64,000 bases of DNA from Ustilaginoidea virens (GCF_000687475.1 NC_057319.1:3090001-3154000); one strand, 5' to 3'; positions 11,461 to 22,252 are shown, counted from the stretch's first letter. Program-made: numbers and translations. Notes: generated from the letters alone by a model not told the origin.

Positions 11461-12373
11461 GTAGACGCAGGCATCGGGAATCTTAGTGTGGGAGGTTGGG
11501 GGAAGAGCGTTGTTGTCTTTAATGCTCCGTGTCGAGCCATGCCAGCTAAGTGCGATTGATGGGAGGGAAGGAAGCGCTTGTGCTAATATAGGTGTTGGAA
11601 TCGTCGGGTCAGTCGGTTAGTCAGCTAGTTACTCAGCGCACCTGACTGTGGCTGTGGCTGTGGCATACGTGGCCGCGGCACGCACACATAAAAAGGCCAT
11701 ATCGTCAGGTGCAGCCCCATCTGCTCTTTTCCTCCTTTCTTAGTCAAGTCATATGTAGTCATTATCAAAGAGGAATCATACCTTTCTTTGATTGGTGATC
11801 TTGGCACGATGCAGTAGCATCCCGCGCGCACCGACAGTAGGGGAATGATGGAGTGGTCAAAGCCGTGCCCACTTCATCCCTCCGTCATTCTCAGCCAACC
11901 AAACTGTGCGGCCGAAGGGGGGGCATGAGTCTGCTGCCAACGACGGACGAAGCGAGTCTAGAAAGGCCGACGACGAGATTGGGCATTGCCTACGATTGCT
12001 GCCGACGACCGACGGAGCCACCGCGACCCTCGATCCGGTCTAGCACGCGATAGATGTCATCGAATTGACATCGGGTGTATTGAAGGACATGTTGAGGAGG
12101 CATTGGATGACGACTCCACAGGTAGGCTTTGCCTGGTAGGATGGTGTCGCTTGGTAGATGGAATGAGAAGACAGGGCACATGGACATGATCTCAGTCAAT
12201 CTAGGGACTGGAATTATCTGAACTTTCCCAAGGAGCTCTCTGCTTCCACAAAACCTCGAGGCCAACTATACGACACTTTCATACGCGCGTCGAACCACCT
12301 CGGTAGCCTTCACTCGACCTGCCTCGCCAAGAGCCGACAACCCCCCCCCCGTAACTACCACTTAGTTGCGTGC
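11461..12373. other. Intergenic region between two minus-strand accessory genes
   Basis: No gene recognised. Part of it must hold the promoter of the DUF7924 gene (upstream side, from 11461) and the 3' end of the F-box-like gene. Only short overlapping open frames are present, plus a short poly-C tract near 12341-12350. Confidence 0.5.
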
Positions 12374-13576
12374 CTACAGGTTCTCGCGCCAATTTGGGTC
12401 GTCTTGGCTCCCCCAGATGCCCATCATCTCTTGCGCAACTTCGTCGCTCACGTCATCCCATCTTTCTCCATCCAACTTCACCTCGTCTTCATGTCTAGTA
12501 CGCGTAGTTATGTCAAAGCAGTGCCCGGCCCATACTCCCCTCGAGATTCGGGTCGTGTCAACCATGCCAACGTAATCAGATGTTGACCAGCAGATGCGCG
12601 TCAGAAGGACTTCAGCAAAACCTAACCCGCGAACGAAGGGGCCACGAATGAATTCTGGCTTTAGCGCAATAGCTTCGGAACGGACGAGCTGCCTTGTTGT
12701 CAAATTTCGCAGAATCCATTGCTGGTCTTCTGGCAAGTAGGCCTTCTCATTCCCTGCAGCCCACAAATCCGAGCCTATAATGGCAGAGTAAGAAGCATCT
12801 TTTATGGCGTCTCGGTATAGCGAGAGCTCCCCCCTCAGCATCGTAAATTTTCCATACAGATTCGAGACCTCTTCCATCTTGGAAACACTAGGATGGGTAA
12901 AGTGGTGAAGCGTGAATGGCTGGTCAGAGAAATCATTGGGCCAGGAGTCGTCCGGGTCCCCTTCAGGTCCCATCCTTTGACGGAATTCGTCTTGCTCTTC
13001 CGCAGAGAACAAGCCGGGAGGGTAATCGTCCGGTTCGACATCTTCTCCCACGCAGACGATGTTATGACCGGCCCATCTCCCAAAGAACGACATGGCATAT
13101 TGATATATGCGTTCTCGACCAAAAGTCCAGAAGTACCAATTCGTGGCCCCGAGGCTGATGGCGTCCACGACGTCTTCGAGCTGGGCAAATATGAGCCGAT
13201 GGACCTCGCTGGGAAGATCAGAGAGGGTGACTGGGTTGCCCATGGTCGTGGTACCATCGCCGCCGTCTTTGGTCTTTGCCTGCTTGCAGCTGGGCGAGTC
13301 AACGAACACTTGGTCGTTAGCTTTGCGCTTTAAGCGCGTAGTTTCTCGCAAATCCTGGACTACGTCAATGGCCGTTCTTTGGGCAGCAAACTCGTTCCGA
13401 GTCTGCGCTGGAGCGGATAATGTAGCCTCAGGAGGCCTCTGCGGCGGAACAGGGACCGCTAGGAGATATACGAGCTCCCTCGCTGCCGACCCATCGAAAA
13501 GAATCTCTCCCAGATTGCCTCGCCAGGGCAAAGCCAGCTTGGCGCGAGGGGCAACGAGTTGGAAATCTTGCCCCAT
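12374..13576 (-). CDS. F-box-like protein
   Basis: A single open frame of 400 residues from the ATG at 13576. An F-box-like segment lies at about residues 112-155 (VTLSDLPSEVHRLIF...LEDVVDAISLGATNWYFW), the pattern fungal F-box proteins use to bind Skp1 in SCF ubiquitin ligases. The C-terminal part (about 240 residues) has no repeat I recognise and would be the substrate-binding or an uncharacterised domain. Start choice: the frame is open to 13642 but only via a TTG; ATG 13576 lies about 245 bp downstream of the TATA-like element at 13820-13831, while ATG 13243 has a stronger ACCATGG context and would give a 289-residue protein starting just before the F-box. The true start is uncertain. Such genes are typically variable between strains. 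Confidence 0.65.
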   Translation of the reverse strand: MGQDFQLVAPRAKLALPWRGNLGEILFDGSAARELVYLLAVPVPPQRPPEATLSAPAQTRNEFAAQRTAIDVVQDLRETTRLKRKANDQVFVDSPSCKQAKTKDGGDGTTTMGNPVTLSDLPSEVHRLIFAQLEDVVDAISLGATNWYFWTFGRERIYQYAMSFFGRWAGHNIVCVGEDVEPDDYPPGLFSAEEQDEFRQRMGPEGDPDDSWPNDFSDQPFTLHHFTHPSVSKMEEVSNLYGKFTMLRGELSLYRDAIKDASYSAIIGSDLWAAGNEKAYLPEDQQWILRNLTTRQLVRSEAIALKPEFIRGPFVRGLGFAEVLLTRICWSTSDYVGMVDTTRISRGVWAGHCFDITTRTRHEDEVKLDGERWDDVSDEVAQEMMGIWGSQDDPNWRENL

Positions 13577-13750
13577 TGGAAGTTCCAACTCGCGGCTGCC
13601 AATTGTCAGTGACCGCAAAAACTCGCAGCAAGCATTCCTCAAGAGGCAGCGGTGGTGGTGGTGGTGGTGGTGGTGTTACGCTGCGGCTGATCGAGTTGCT
13701 TACAACGCTATTTTCAGGGAAAGCGTGCGTAGCTTTGCCTGGAGATTGTG

Positions 13751-13850
13751 AGGAGCACGATGTGATACATATGACGGAGGGCTTGATTGAGCCAAGCTAG
13801 CATATGTGATGGTAGAGCGCCTATATATAGGTAAGATCATGTGACAGTTG
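13751..13850 (-). promoter_or_regulatory. TATA-containing promoter/5' UTR, copy 1
   Basis: Read on the minus strand, this block contains the palindromic element CCTATATATAGG (13820-13831) and lies upstream of the F-box-like gene at the right distance for a core promoter and leader. It is homologous to 14567-14665 over about 95 bp with scattered substitutions and small indels. The shared blocks include CTCAATCAAGCCCTCC and GCGCTCTACCATC. Confidence 0.55.
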
Positions 13851-13934
13851 CCGCCCAACAAAAATCAATGCCCTCATTGATAATCCACCATCACAATCTA
13901 GTATTTCCACTACTATAATCCATTACGTTGCTGT

Positions 13935-13943
13935 ATCTGCTTC

Positions 13944-13977
<34 letters not shown>

Positions 13978-14040
13978 TCTGCTAGTGTTGCTGCTAGTGC
14001 TGGTGCTGGTGCTGGTGCTGGTGCTGGTGCTAGTGGTGCA
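13935..14040. repeat. CTG/GCTGGT microsatellite
   Basis: A compound trinucleotide/hexanucleotide repeat: (CTG)n interrupted by CTT, then GCTGGT units. It starts in the spacer between the duplicated promoter copy 1 and the 14-kb gene fragment and runs to just before that fragment's stop codon. Confidence 0.85.
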
Positions 14041-14051
14041 ATATGTTGCTG

Positions 14052-14606
14052 CTACCCATGGGCGAGAACACCGCCCGTAATAGGGTCGGCGCGGATAATG
14101 TTGGTCATGTCATGATCCGGTAATGGCGGTTGACCGCCACTGCCCACATTGTGTACCCCGTGTCGTACGATAACAACCGGGGCTCTACTGCGGCTTCCTT
14201 CGCCATGTAAAGCTCCTGGTACTATACAGAAGAATTCCTGTAGCATGTCGTGGCAGTAGCGACAGGAAATCAGCCGTCTTACGGTATCGCACCCTGGGCG
14301 GGGTGCCAGGCCAAACCGGGTCACCTGCAACTGCAACTGCTCGCGCTGGAAGACAAAGTCCTTATAAGCGGCTTTCGCCGCCTATACACACAAGTTAGAT
14401 CGGCGCTATATTCAACCGAGGACAAAACGTACGCGCGACAGCTCAATGTTGCCGTTGAGTTTGAAACCCCGACCATGGTCAGAGTTGGCCTTGTCGAAAC
14501 CCCTGAGCAGGGAGATCGACGAGCGCGCGATGCGCAGGCGAGTGTCCTCCGAGGAGGGAGGTGCCCTTGAGGGACACGATGTGATATGAAGGAGGGCTTG
14601 ATTGAG
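14052..14606 (-). pseudogene. Two-exon gene fragment, 5' end missing
   Basis: Exon B (14381-14052) encodes 109 residues plus stop, with a distinctive CRYCHDMLQEFF segment. Exon A (14606-14433) is open in the matching phase. They are separated by a textbook 51-bp intron on the minus strand, GTACGT at 14432, a CTAAC branch site and TATAG at 14382, which is hard to explain by chance. The joined reading runs about 167 residues. Exon A is bounded upstream by a stop and has no ATG, so either the first exon is missing or the gene is truncated. Exon A overlaps the second copy of the promoter-like repeat, so the original start may have been lost. I do not recognise the protein. Confidence 0.4.
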
Positions 14607-14665
14607 CTAAGCTAGGATATACGATGGTAGAGCGCCCATATAGGTAAGGTCATGTGACGGAGATT
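14567..14665 (-). promoter_or_regulatory. TATA-type promoter/5' UTR, copy 2 (degraded)
   Basis: Homologous to 13751-13850. The TATA palindrome has shrunk to CCCATATAGG (14635-14644), and this copy lies upstream of the two-exon fragment on the minus strand. The equal orientation relative to two minus-strand genes suggests the promoters descend from one tandem duplication. Confidence 0.5.
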
Positions 14666-14749
14666 TGCGAAGAAATCGGAAGGCAAGGAGGACCAGCATA
14701 GTTCTTTCCCGCTTTCCCTCCTTAAAATACAGCAAGGCCGTCCTATAAA

Positions 14750-14990
14750 GACATTTTTTTTTTTTTTTTTTTACATTAACCAGGGATTAGACAAAAAAAA
14801 AAGCAGCTAAAATATTATAATATATATTTTATTACCCTTAGTATTAAAAAACATAAAACGTTCGCCATTTCGCCCGCATCTTAGTACTAGTGCGAATATA
14901 TTTCTAAAATAGTAAAAAATTAAATAAATTAATTCCTTATATTATCTTTCCTCATCTACTAGTACTGTATTAATTAGCCTGAAGAGGCAG
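14750..14990. mobile_element. AT-rich island, probable mutated transposon relic
   Basis: About 240 bp that are strikingly AT-rich (TAATATATATTTTATTA, ATTAAATAAATTAATTCC) compared with the GC-balanced DNA around them. Sharp AT islands of this kind in ascomycete genomes are usually transposon remnants altered by repeat-induced point mutation. No terminal repeats or coding trace survive, so the element type cannot be named. Confidence 0.4.
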
Positions 14991-15414
14991 AGCCAGCTAA
15001 GATGGTGGCCGCGGGCCAGTCAACTCGATTCCACTCGCAACAAGTCATCGCATCACCATTCATCACCATCATCTCACGAAGCTATGCGGAGCGCAAACCT
15101 GCCTGTGCTCGTGCGTATCAAGGACAAGGGCAAACACCCTCTCCGCCCCGTTCCCCGCTGCATCTCGTGAGAACCATCGGCGCGCCACCAATACCCTCAT
15201 CATCCACGATTCACGATTCACGCGCGATTCGCGATTCACGACTCACGGTTCACTTCGTCAAACTTGGACAAGCCAAACAATGGCTTCGCCAAGAATATAA
15301 AGCAGCAGAGACCTCCGCGCTCGTCTTGGACGATTCGCACTCCTCACAACGCCTCAACCCAACCCCTTACCCTCGGGAAACAGGAGCAACGCCGAGTCCA
15401 GGTCGTCGCCCCCC

Positions 15415-16941
15415 ATGTCCGACCTGCTGACCATTCTGCCCTCGTTTCCGCAGACCCCCTTTGCTGCCATGCTGCCGACCCTTGAGCAGCACCGCCTGTC
15501 CACGACCGACTTGCTGGCCTTGCACCCGGCCGATATAGCCAAGCAGACCCGTCTGCCAATCTTGGACCTCAAGAGGCTGATTGCTGCTATCCAGGCGTGC
15601 CTGTCGGATGACCTGGTTCCTTGCTTTCCCCTCGAGCGCCGGAACGGGACCGCGGATGCCGCCCAGTCCACGCAGGCGGCGGAAAGGGGCGAGGGAAACG
15701 CACAGTCGGAGGAGCAGCCAGGCCCCGAGGCAGCCTCGTCGATTCAAGGGGACGACGACGACGACGACGACAAAGCGTCCGGGGCGGCGGAAGCGCAGAC
15801 GACGCCCTCGCACTCGCACGCGGCTTACGCCCAGCGCATTGGCTTGCTGGACCCGGCCCTCGACTCGGCGCTCGGAGGCGGCATCCCCGTGGGCTCCATC
15901 ACCGAAATCACCGGCGAGTCTGGCTCCGGCAAGACGCAGTTCCTCTTGACGCTCTGCCTCGCCGTCCAGCTGCCCCCCCCGCACGGCCTGTCCAAGCAAG
16001 CCCTCTACATCTCCACCGAGGCCGGCCTCGCAACCCGTCGCCTCTCGCAGATTCTCGCCGCCAACGACACCCTCCTGGCGCAGGCCGCCGCCGAGAACCG
16101 CCCGTCCCTGGACGGCATCCTCAGCGCCGCCACGCCGGACCTCGAGTCCCAGGACCACATCCTCGAGTACCAGGTCCCCGTGCTTCTTTCCCGACACAGC
16201 ATCGGGCTGGTGGTGATTGACTCCGTGGCTGCCAACTACAGAGCCGAGTTCGAGCGAGCCGGCTCCTCGTACGGCTCTAACATGGCCGCGCGAACGGCAG
16301 AGCTCGTCCGCCTCGGCGCTCTCCTGAGGAACCTCGCCAGGAAGCACCGCGTTGCCGTCGTCGTCGCGAACCAGGTAGCCGACCGCTTCGCGTCGCCAGC
16401 TACCCCGAGGCCGCATCCCAGCCGAGCCGTGCCGGGAAGCGCCGGCGGTCCAGAGAGCCCCCTCGCGTCAAGGAGCGCGGCAGCGCCTCCTCCACCACCA
16501 CCCTCTTCTTCCCCCGCGCCGTACTCCTTTCCCGATCCAAGCCAGCCGCTCTCCCATCCCGCGTTACGGCTAGAGCACCAGCAGAGGTGGTTTACCGGCT
16601 GGGGAGACGACCCGCGCTCAAGCTGCTCCCTCAAAACACCGAGCCTGGGACTGGTCTGGTCCGCGCAGATATCCTGCCGCATCGCCCTATTCAAGAGGCC
16701 CGTGTATGCACGACGGCGCCAGGTGGTTGCGTCTAGAGCTGCAGACGACGATGCGGACACGGGGCCTACCCTCAACGGCTGGAGACGCTGGATGAAGATT
16801 GTCTTTGCTAGCCATGTGCCTGCTTCCGGCCAAGGGCTAGAGGGAGCAACCGAGTTTGACATTACCATGGGCGGAGTAAAAAGTACAAGTAAGCAGGCTA
16901 GAAAGCAGAAGCAAGGCGAAGCAGAAGGGCAGAACTCTTGA
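15415..16941 (+). CDS. RAD57: RAD57-type RecA-family recombination mediator
   Basis: Single-exon protein of 508 residues, Rad51 paralog of the Rad57/XRCC3 group. With Rad55 it stabilises Rad51 filaments during homologous recombination in the nucleus. Seen: Walker A GESGSGKT at residues 167-174, Walker B LVVIDS at 265-270, the alanine/valine-rich VVVANQV strand after it, and the characteristic C-terminal block with LEHQQRWFTGWGDD, KTPSLGLVWSAQISCRIALFKRPVY typical of fungal Rad57 (rhp57) proteins. The N-terminal part has the helix-hairpin-like region LPTLEQHRLSTTDLLALHP. Two low-complexity inserts (acidic DDDDDDD around residue 115; Pro/Ser-rich around 335-375) make it longer than yeast Rad57. 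The start at 15415 follows an ACCCCC-type context; Met19 (MLPTLEQ) is an alternative. It converges with the RNA polymerase III subunit gene, 400 bp away. Confidence 0.92.
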   Translation: MSDLLTILPSFPQTPFAAMLPTLEQHRLSTTDLLALHPADIAKQTRLPILDLKRLIAAIQACLSDDLVPCFPLERRNGTADAAQSTQAAERGEGNAQSEEQPGPEAASSIQGDDDDDDDKASGAAEAQTTPSHSHAAYAQRIGLLDPALDSALGGGIPVGSITEITGESGSGKTQFLLTLCLAVQLPPPHGLSKQALYISTEAGLATRRLSQILAANDTLLAQAAAENRPSLDGILSAATPDLESQDHILEYQVPVLLSRHSIGLVVIDSVAANYRAEFERAGSSYGSNMAARTAELVRLGALLRNLARKHRVAVVVANQVADRFASPATPRPHPSRAVPGSAGGPESPLASRSAAAPPPPPPSSSPAPYSFPDPSQPLSHPALRLEHQQRWFTGWGDDPRSSCSLKTPSLGLVWSAQISCRIALFKRPVYARRRQVVASRAADDDADTGPTLNGWRRWMKIVFASHVPASGQGLEGATEFDITMGGVKSTSKQARKQKQGEAEGQNS

Positions 16942-17341
16942 TTGGATAACGGTAGGTTTTTTTTGGTTTTTGTTTTGGCCTTTTTTCCTGCCTGTTTTTT
17001 TGTTCTTTCACTACTCTCCGCGTCTACTTCTATTTTGGCTGCTCATTTTTTTTTGAAAACCCAGCAAGCGATCAAAAAGGCATTTAGATAGCCCCGTGTA
17101 GCAACAGCATTGTAATGCGTTTCCCCAAGAGACGAGAGCAACCCAACGCCCAGGTTGCAAATTGTAAATTTACATTTATCCACAATTCCATCCCATTCAA
17201 ATATTTCAAATATCCCATCCCAGCTGCCCGTGCTACATTGTAGTACAGAAAAGAAAAGAGTGAGAAGAAAGAAAAGAAGGGAAAAAAAAAAAAAAAAGAA
17301 AGAAAGAATCACTATTTACATGCCAGCTGCTTCCTTCGTGC
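16942..17341. other. Convergent intergenic spacer
   Basis: A 400-bp spacer between two convergent stop codons, rich in T tracts on the left and A/GA tracts on the right. It must hold both 3' UTRs and polyadenylation signals. No gene is seen. Confidence 0.6.
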
Positions 17342-20300
17342 CTAACGAGGATGAGGAAACTCGTCTTCCAGCTGAAGACGCACACCAACATTCATGCTGA
17401 TCAATTCCTGCACGAGAAGCTTGGCCGCGTACGGCATCTGCATCTGCGTCACCTGCCTCGTGCTCTTGCAAGTGTTGCAATAGCCCTTGTACCCGAACAA
17501 ACCGCACTGCTGGCAGATATCCAGGCTGACCCCGTCCGAGCTCAGCATGAGACGCTCCAGGAGAAGCTGCGACGCGCCGTAGGCAATGAGGCAGTCACGC
17601 TCCATTTCCCCGAGACGCAGCCCGCCGTCTCGAGACCGACCCTCGGTCGGTTGCCGCGTGAGAATGGCCCTGGGTCCACGGGAGCGGGAATGCATCTTGT
17701 CCTGGACCATGTGCTTCAGGCGCTGGTAGTAGATGGGACCGTTAAAGATGTACGCCTCCAGGGGCTCGCCCGTCAGACCTGACGTGAAGTAATCCTTGCC
17801 TTGCCAGGAGAAGCCGTAGTCGATCAAGACTTGGCTCATGTCCTTGACCGGGTGGGGTCGGAAGGCGTCTCCGAAACCGTAGTCAGGACGACCGTCAATG
17901 ATGGATGCTTTGCCCGTCAAGCATTCCAGCAGCTTACCCACTGTCATTCGAGAAGGGAAGCCGTGAGGGTTCATGATGATGTCTGGACACAGCCCGTTGT
18001 CGGCAAACGGCATGTCTTCTTGGTCCACGATGATGCCCACGACGCCCTTTTGGCCGTGGCGAGACGAAAACTTGTCTCCCAGCTCCGGCCGACGGGTCTG
18101 CCTGGTCTGCACCTTGATGACGGTGGTGTCCTTTTCCGTCTGGGAAATCATGACCTTGTCGATGTAAGCGGGGTCGGCAATGCGGTACGACACGGCAGAG
18201 TCGCGGTACTCGCTTGGGCCCCGATCAAGGCCGATGCCGGTGGTTGTCAGGTCAAGAGGTGTCTCCTTCTTCACCATGACCTCTCCCTGCTTGACGCGAT
18301 AGCCCACAGTGGCCAAACCGTCGTCGTCCAGGGCCTCGTACTTCTCCTCGCGGCGCGTTGTGCCGTCGCTGACCTGGTTGACGGGATCCCCAATGCGCTC
18401 CCTCCTGCCGTTTGGATACTTTTGCAGCTCCGTGGTGTACTTGCGGAACACCTGGCAGCGGCCGAAGCCTCTGTCGATCGAGGCCTTGTTCAGAACGAGC
18501 GCGTCCTCGATATCGTATCCCGAGTATGACATGACCACCACCGTGGCATTGTGACCGGCCGGAAGCTTGTCGTAATGTACCAGCTGGATAGTCTTGGAAA
18601 TGACCATCGGCCGCTGCGGGTACACCAACGTGTAGAGCAAGGTGTCGATTCTGTTGAACTGATTATAGGCAATGGCCCCAATGGCTTGCTTACCCATGGC
18701 ACATTGATAGGTGTTTCTGGGAGATTGGTTGTGATGCGGGAACGGAATCACGCCAGCCACGGCACCCAAGATGGTGAAGGGCTCAATCTCCAGGTGTGTG
18801 GTGCTCTGCGTAATGTCCTTTTCGTAGAGGGTGACGAGGGCATCCTGCTCCTCGTTGACGTCCAGGTATTCGACCACTCCTCTTGTCAAGAAGTCGTCAA
18901 AGGAAGCCTTGCCCAGCTGCAAGAGGCGGAGATGCTCGTCCTTGAGCTTCTGCTTGCCGTTCTTGACAATGATGTACGGTCGGCAAATGCGGCCCTCGTC
19001 TGTCGCGATGTGAACAGCGTTGAAGTGAGTGTTGAGGTTGATGCTGACAAACGGGGAGATCCAGCCCCTTCGACGCATGGTGCGAAATCGCGAGGCAAAT
19101 CTCTTTGGGTATCTCGTCAGAGCAAATGGCGTGCCGTTGACGTGGATGACGTACGACGTCTCACGATGCATCTCGGCACCGGAGAAGTTTCTGATGGGCT
19201 CAACGCCAGTGTCCAGGGAGAAGACCCACCTCTTGACGGGTTCCTCGTCGACATTGGTGGTAATGTGCGTCATGAGGGCCAGGTTTTTGACCAAGCCGCA
19301 GGCTTCGCCCTCGGGGGTATCCGAAGTGCAGAGCATGCCCCATTGCGACGGCTGGAGCGCACGAGGACCGGAGACCTTGCGCGTCTTCTCGAACTGCGAG
19401 CTGATTCGAGTCATCATTCCTAAAGCGCTGATGTAGCTCAGTCGGCTGAGTACATGCGTGACGCCGGCCCTGTTCATGTTGAACCGCTTCACGCTCCAGT
19501 TGCCGGTCTGGATGGCCCGGTTGATGCCCATGCCGATGTTGTTTGCATGGTTGCTGATCATGTGGACGGCGTCAAGGGGTACGGCTCGGTTGTTTTTTTT
19601 GAGGAATTTGTCAATGGACATCTTAACCTCGACGATGAATCTCTTGAACAAGTCTTCGAATAGGAGCGATAGCAACTGTCCGGCCAGCTCAAGTCGCTTG
19701 TTTCCGACGAAATCCCTGTCGTCGACCAGCTTGGGGTTTTTCGACGCCATCAGGACTCGCCTGGTCATCATGGCAACGTAGATGGCCTTGGGGTAAAAGT
19801 CGAGGCCCTCGATGGGCACGTGGGCAATGACCAGGTTGGCCAGGGCATCCAGGCCTTCTTCAACATTGTTGCGACGGAGCTGGGGGCCAAACATGGCCCT
19901 TCGCGAACCCATCTTTACCCTTGAGCCAATGTATTCCAAAGCCTGGTGCTGGGTAAAGACGGCTGCTCGCGTGGCCTCGTCAAAGTTGATGACAAACTCG
20001 TCCTGATATCTCCCATCCGACCCGGCCACGAGCTGCATGATTTCGTAGTCGGACAGGCCCCCCAAGGCCTTGAGTATGATGACGATGGGAATGCCCTCGA
20101 CCAAGACATTGTGCGTCATGACGATTCTGTCCTTTTTGAGGGTAACGTACGTCTTGGACTTGCGCTCGTGGGTGGAGCTGGTGACGGAGGCGGAGATGAC
20201 GTTGTTCTTCTCGTCGGCTTCGACAATGACACGATTCTTGCTCAACTGCTCCTGGATCAGAATGACCTTTTCCGTGCCGTTGATGATGAAGTAGCCGCCG

Positions 20301-21150
20301 GGGTCGAGCGGGCACTCGTTCATGGCTTCCATCTGCGCGTTATTGGCACCGCCCAACCGACACTTTGAGCTTTTCAACATGACGGGCATTCGTCCGAGGG
20401 GCACGTTTTTGCGAATAATCTTTTGCTTGTCCCTGATGTACTGGATATCCACCACGATGGGGGCGGCGTAGGTCATGTCTCGAAGCCTACACTCCATGGG
20501 AGTGACTGGGCTCCGGGATTTGGCATCGTTGTGGTCCTGACGACGAGGGCGATCGACGCGAATGTCTGTGAACCTGCAAGGAGCGAGTTAGCGTGCCGAC
20601 GGGACGGCGCTCCAGATGAGCTACAACGATGGGGTGAAGAAAGGGAAACGGGTTTTGGGGGGGGGGGGGGGGGGGGGGGGCACTTTACTCTAGCCAAAAG
20701 TTGCTGTCGACGTCGCTTCGGACCATGCGATTGGCGCGGACGATGTCCTTGATCTCTTGTTCGACAAAGAAGTTGTACGAGTCGATGTGCCTGTCAAGTT
20801 GTGAGAAATCAGCAAGCCCGGCATGAAATTCGCACGGCCGCTGTCATGTTGGATACAGCCGGCGTTTGGTTCCGATGCACATACTGTTTGACGAGGCCTT
20901 GACAGGTAGGTAGGTATGCGTCAGTATCAAGCCTGGACACAGAGGAGGCAGCGACTTGACAAAGCAAAGCAAAGCAAGGCAAAGAACCGCAAACAAACAC
21001 GGACCAAAGGGGCTGCGACTGACCTTTGACTTTGAGAAACGCGGGCAGAAGCTGGAATTTGTCGTCCTTGGTGTTGACCGGATCCGTGAGCTTCTTGCCG
21101 TTGTAAAAGGGCTCCAGAAGGGCTTCGAACCCATCGTCCACCGGCGGCAT
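17342..21150 (-). CDS. RPC2: DNA-directed RNA polymerase III second-largest subunit (RPC2/RET1)
   Basis: Four exons on the minus strand: 21150-21024, 20897-20885 (13 nt), 20790-20689 and 20573-17342, giving 1157 residues, close to the 1149 of yeast Ret1. The joins restore FLKVK-GLVKQ-HIDSYNFFVE and SNFWLEFTDIRVDRP. The subunit forms half of the Pol III active centre. Seen: SSTHERKSKTYV, the fork and lobe blocks, GLVKNLALMTHITT (Pol III rather than Pol II wording), the hybrid-binding HNQSPRNTYQCAMGKQAIG and SYSGYDIEDA blocks, RPELGDKFSSRHGQKG with its catalytic-centre lysine, and the C-terminal zinc site CQQCG...CNTC. Start choice: ATG 21150 (A at -3) gives the family length; an upstream in-frame ATG at 21306 would add 52 mostly acidic/basic residues. 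All introns are GT-AG; the third contains a 24-base G/C homopolymer. Confidence 0.95.
20657..20680. repeat. Poly-G tract (24) inside an RPC2 intron
   Basis: Twenty-four consecutive G on the plus strand, that is poly-C in the transcript, between donor 20688 and acceptor 20574 of the last RPC2 intron. Its proximity to the donor (8 nt) is unusual and it may be length-variable. Confidence 0.8.
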
Positions 21151-21900
21151 CGTGATTGTTACCGAAGAGGAATCATTTACGGGCTCGGTCGGTGCTTTTT
21201 GACGGCCTTTTCTGCGTTGGCTCTGCTCCTCTCCCTCTTCTTCTTCTTCTTCTTCTTCTTCTCCTTCTTCTTCTTTTGTTTTATTTTTTATTCTTATTTT
21301 CTTCAATTTTTATTTGTTTTCGGCTCGCGGCTTGTCGAGACGGGGGCGCCAGATGTAGCCTCGCGCGAGAAAATTCCAGCCCCGCCAAAGGCAAACCGGA
21401 AACGATTTACTCCTACTGACTGGAGTATGTACAATGGGGTGAATGGTGGGGGACGACTGGAGTACTCCGTAACTCGGAAACACTCTGTACACGGACAATA
21501 AAAAAAAAAAAAAGGGAGAAAAAAAAAACAAAAAAAAAAAACCCCCCAAAGTTGAATTTCTTGCTGCTGCCATCGGCTCGAGAGCCCAGTACGCTAGTCT
21601 TTTGCGTCCGTCAAGAAAGAGTCTCTTATTCACGCATGTGAACTTTGGGGCGCTTTTGCAAGTAGAGCAAGCATTTGTCTATGTACCTCCCTCCGACAAT
21701 GGATCGATCGATCCTTGGATCCCCTACGCCCCGAGATCCCGGGCCGAGCGACAATGCAACAGACGTTTTAAACTTGACACTGAATGAATGACCAGCCTCG
21801 GAGGGGGGGTTCAGAGGAGAATGAAAGACGAGGGGGTTCAGCGGAAGCGTCGAGGTCCAAAACCACAAAGGGCTTGTTGTGAGCTTTTCCAGACCAGGCC

Positions 21901-21940
21901 CTTGTTGGTGCTTGTTGGTGCTTGTTGGTGTTTGTTGGTG
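21901..21940. repeat. 10-bp tandem repeat
   Basis: Four consecutive 10-bp units, three CTTGTTGGTG and one TTTGTTGGTG, in intergenic DNA. Confidence 0.85.
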
Positions 21941-22218
21941 TTTGGGGGAGTTGACGCTAGCGGATAAAGGGTAGGTACGGAGTACCTATTGAAGGTACCT
22001 ACCTACGTACCTCCCTTCTGCTACCTGCTTATGTACCAGGTACCCGGCACCCAACGCCAGCAGTGAGCACCTTGGATGGATGTCTGGTACTATCCAGTCA
22101 TGATCAAGACCAAAGCTGCCAGCAGCTCGCTCGTTTAGGAGCTTACACGCAGGGCGATTTTGCTGATCTAGGTGATGACATGAGGATCGATTGGTGCCAA
22201 AGATGGAGCTTGGGTGCT

Positions 22219-22252
22219 CAACTGCCAACTGCCAACTGCCAACTGCCAACTG
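22219..22252. repeat. 7-bp AACTGCC tandem repeat
   Basis: About 4.5 copies of AACTGCC. A related ACTGCC/CACTGCC array occurs at 61799-61865, almost 40 kb away, so this unit recurs in the region's spacers. Confidence 0.8.

Noticed and set aside
15367..16416. 349-codon open frame on the minus strand opposite RAD57
   Set aside because: It is an antisense shadow of a high-GC coding region; it has Gly/Arg/Val-biased composition, no domain, and RAD57 on the other strand has clear motifs.
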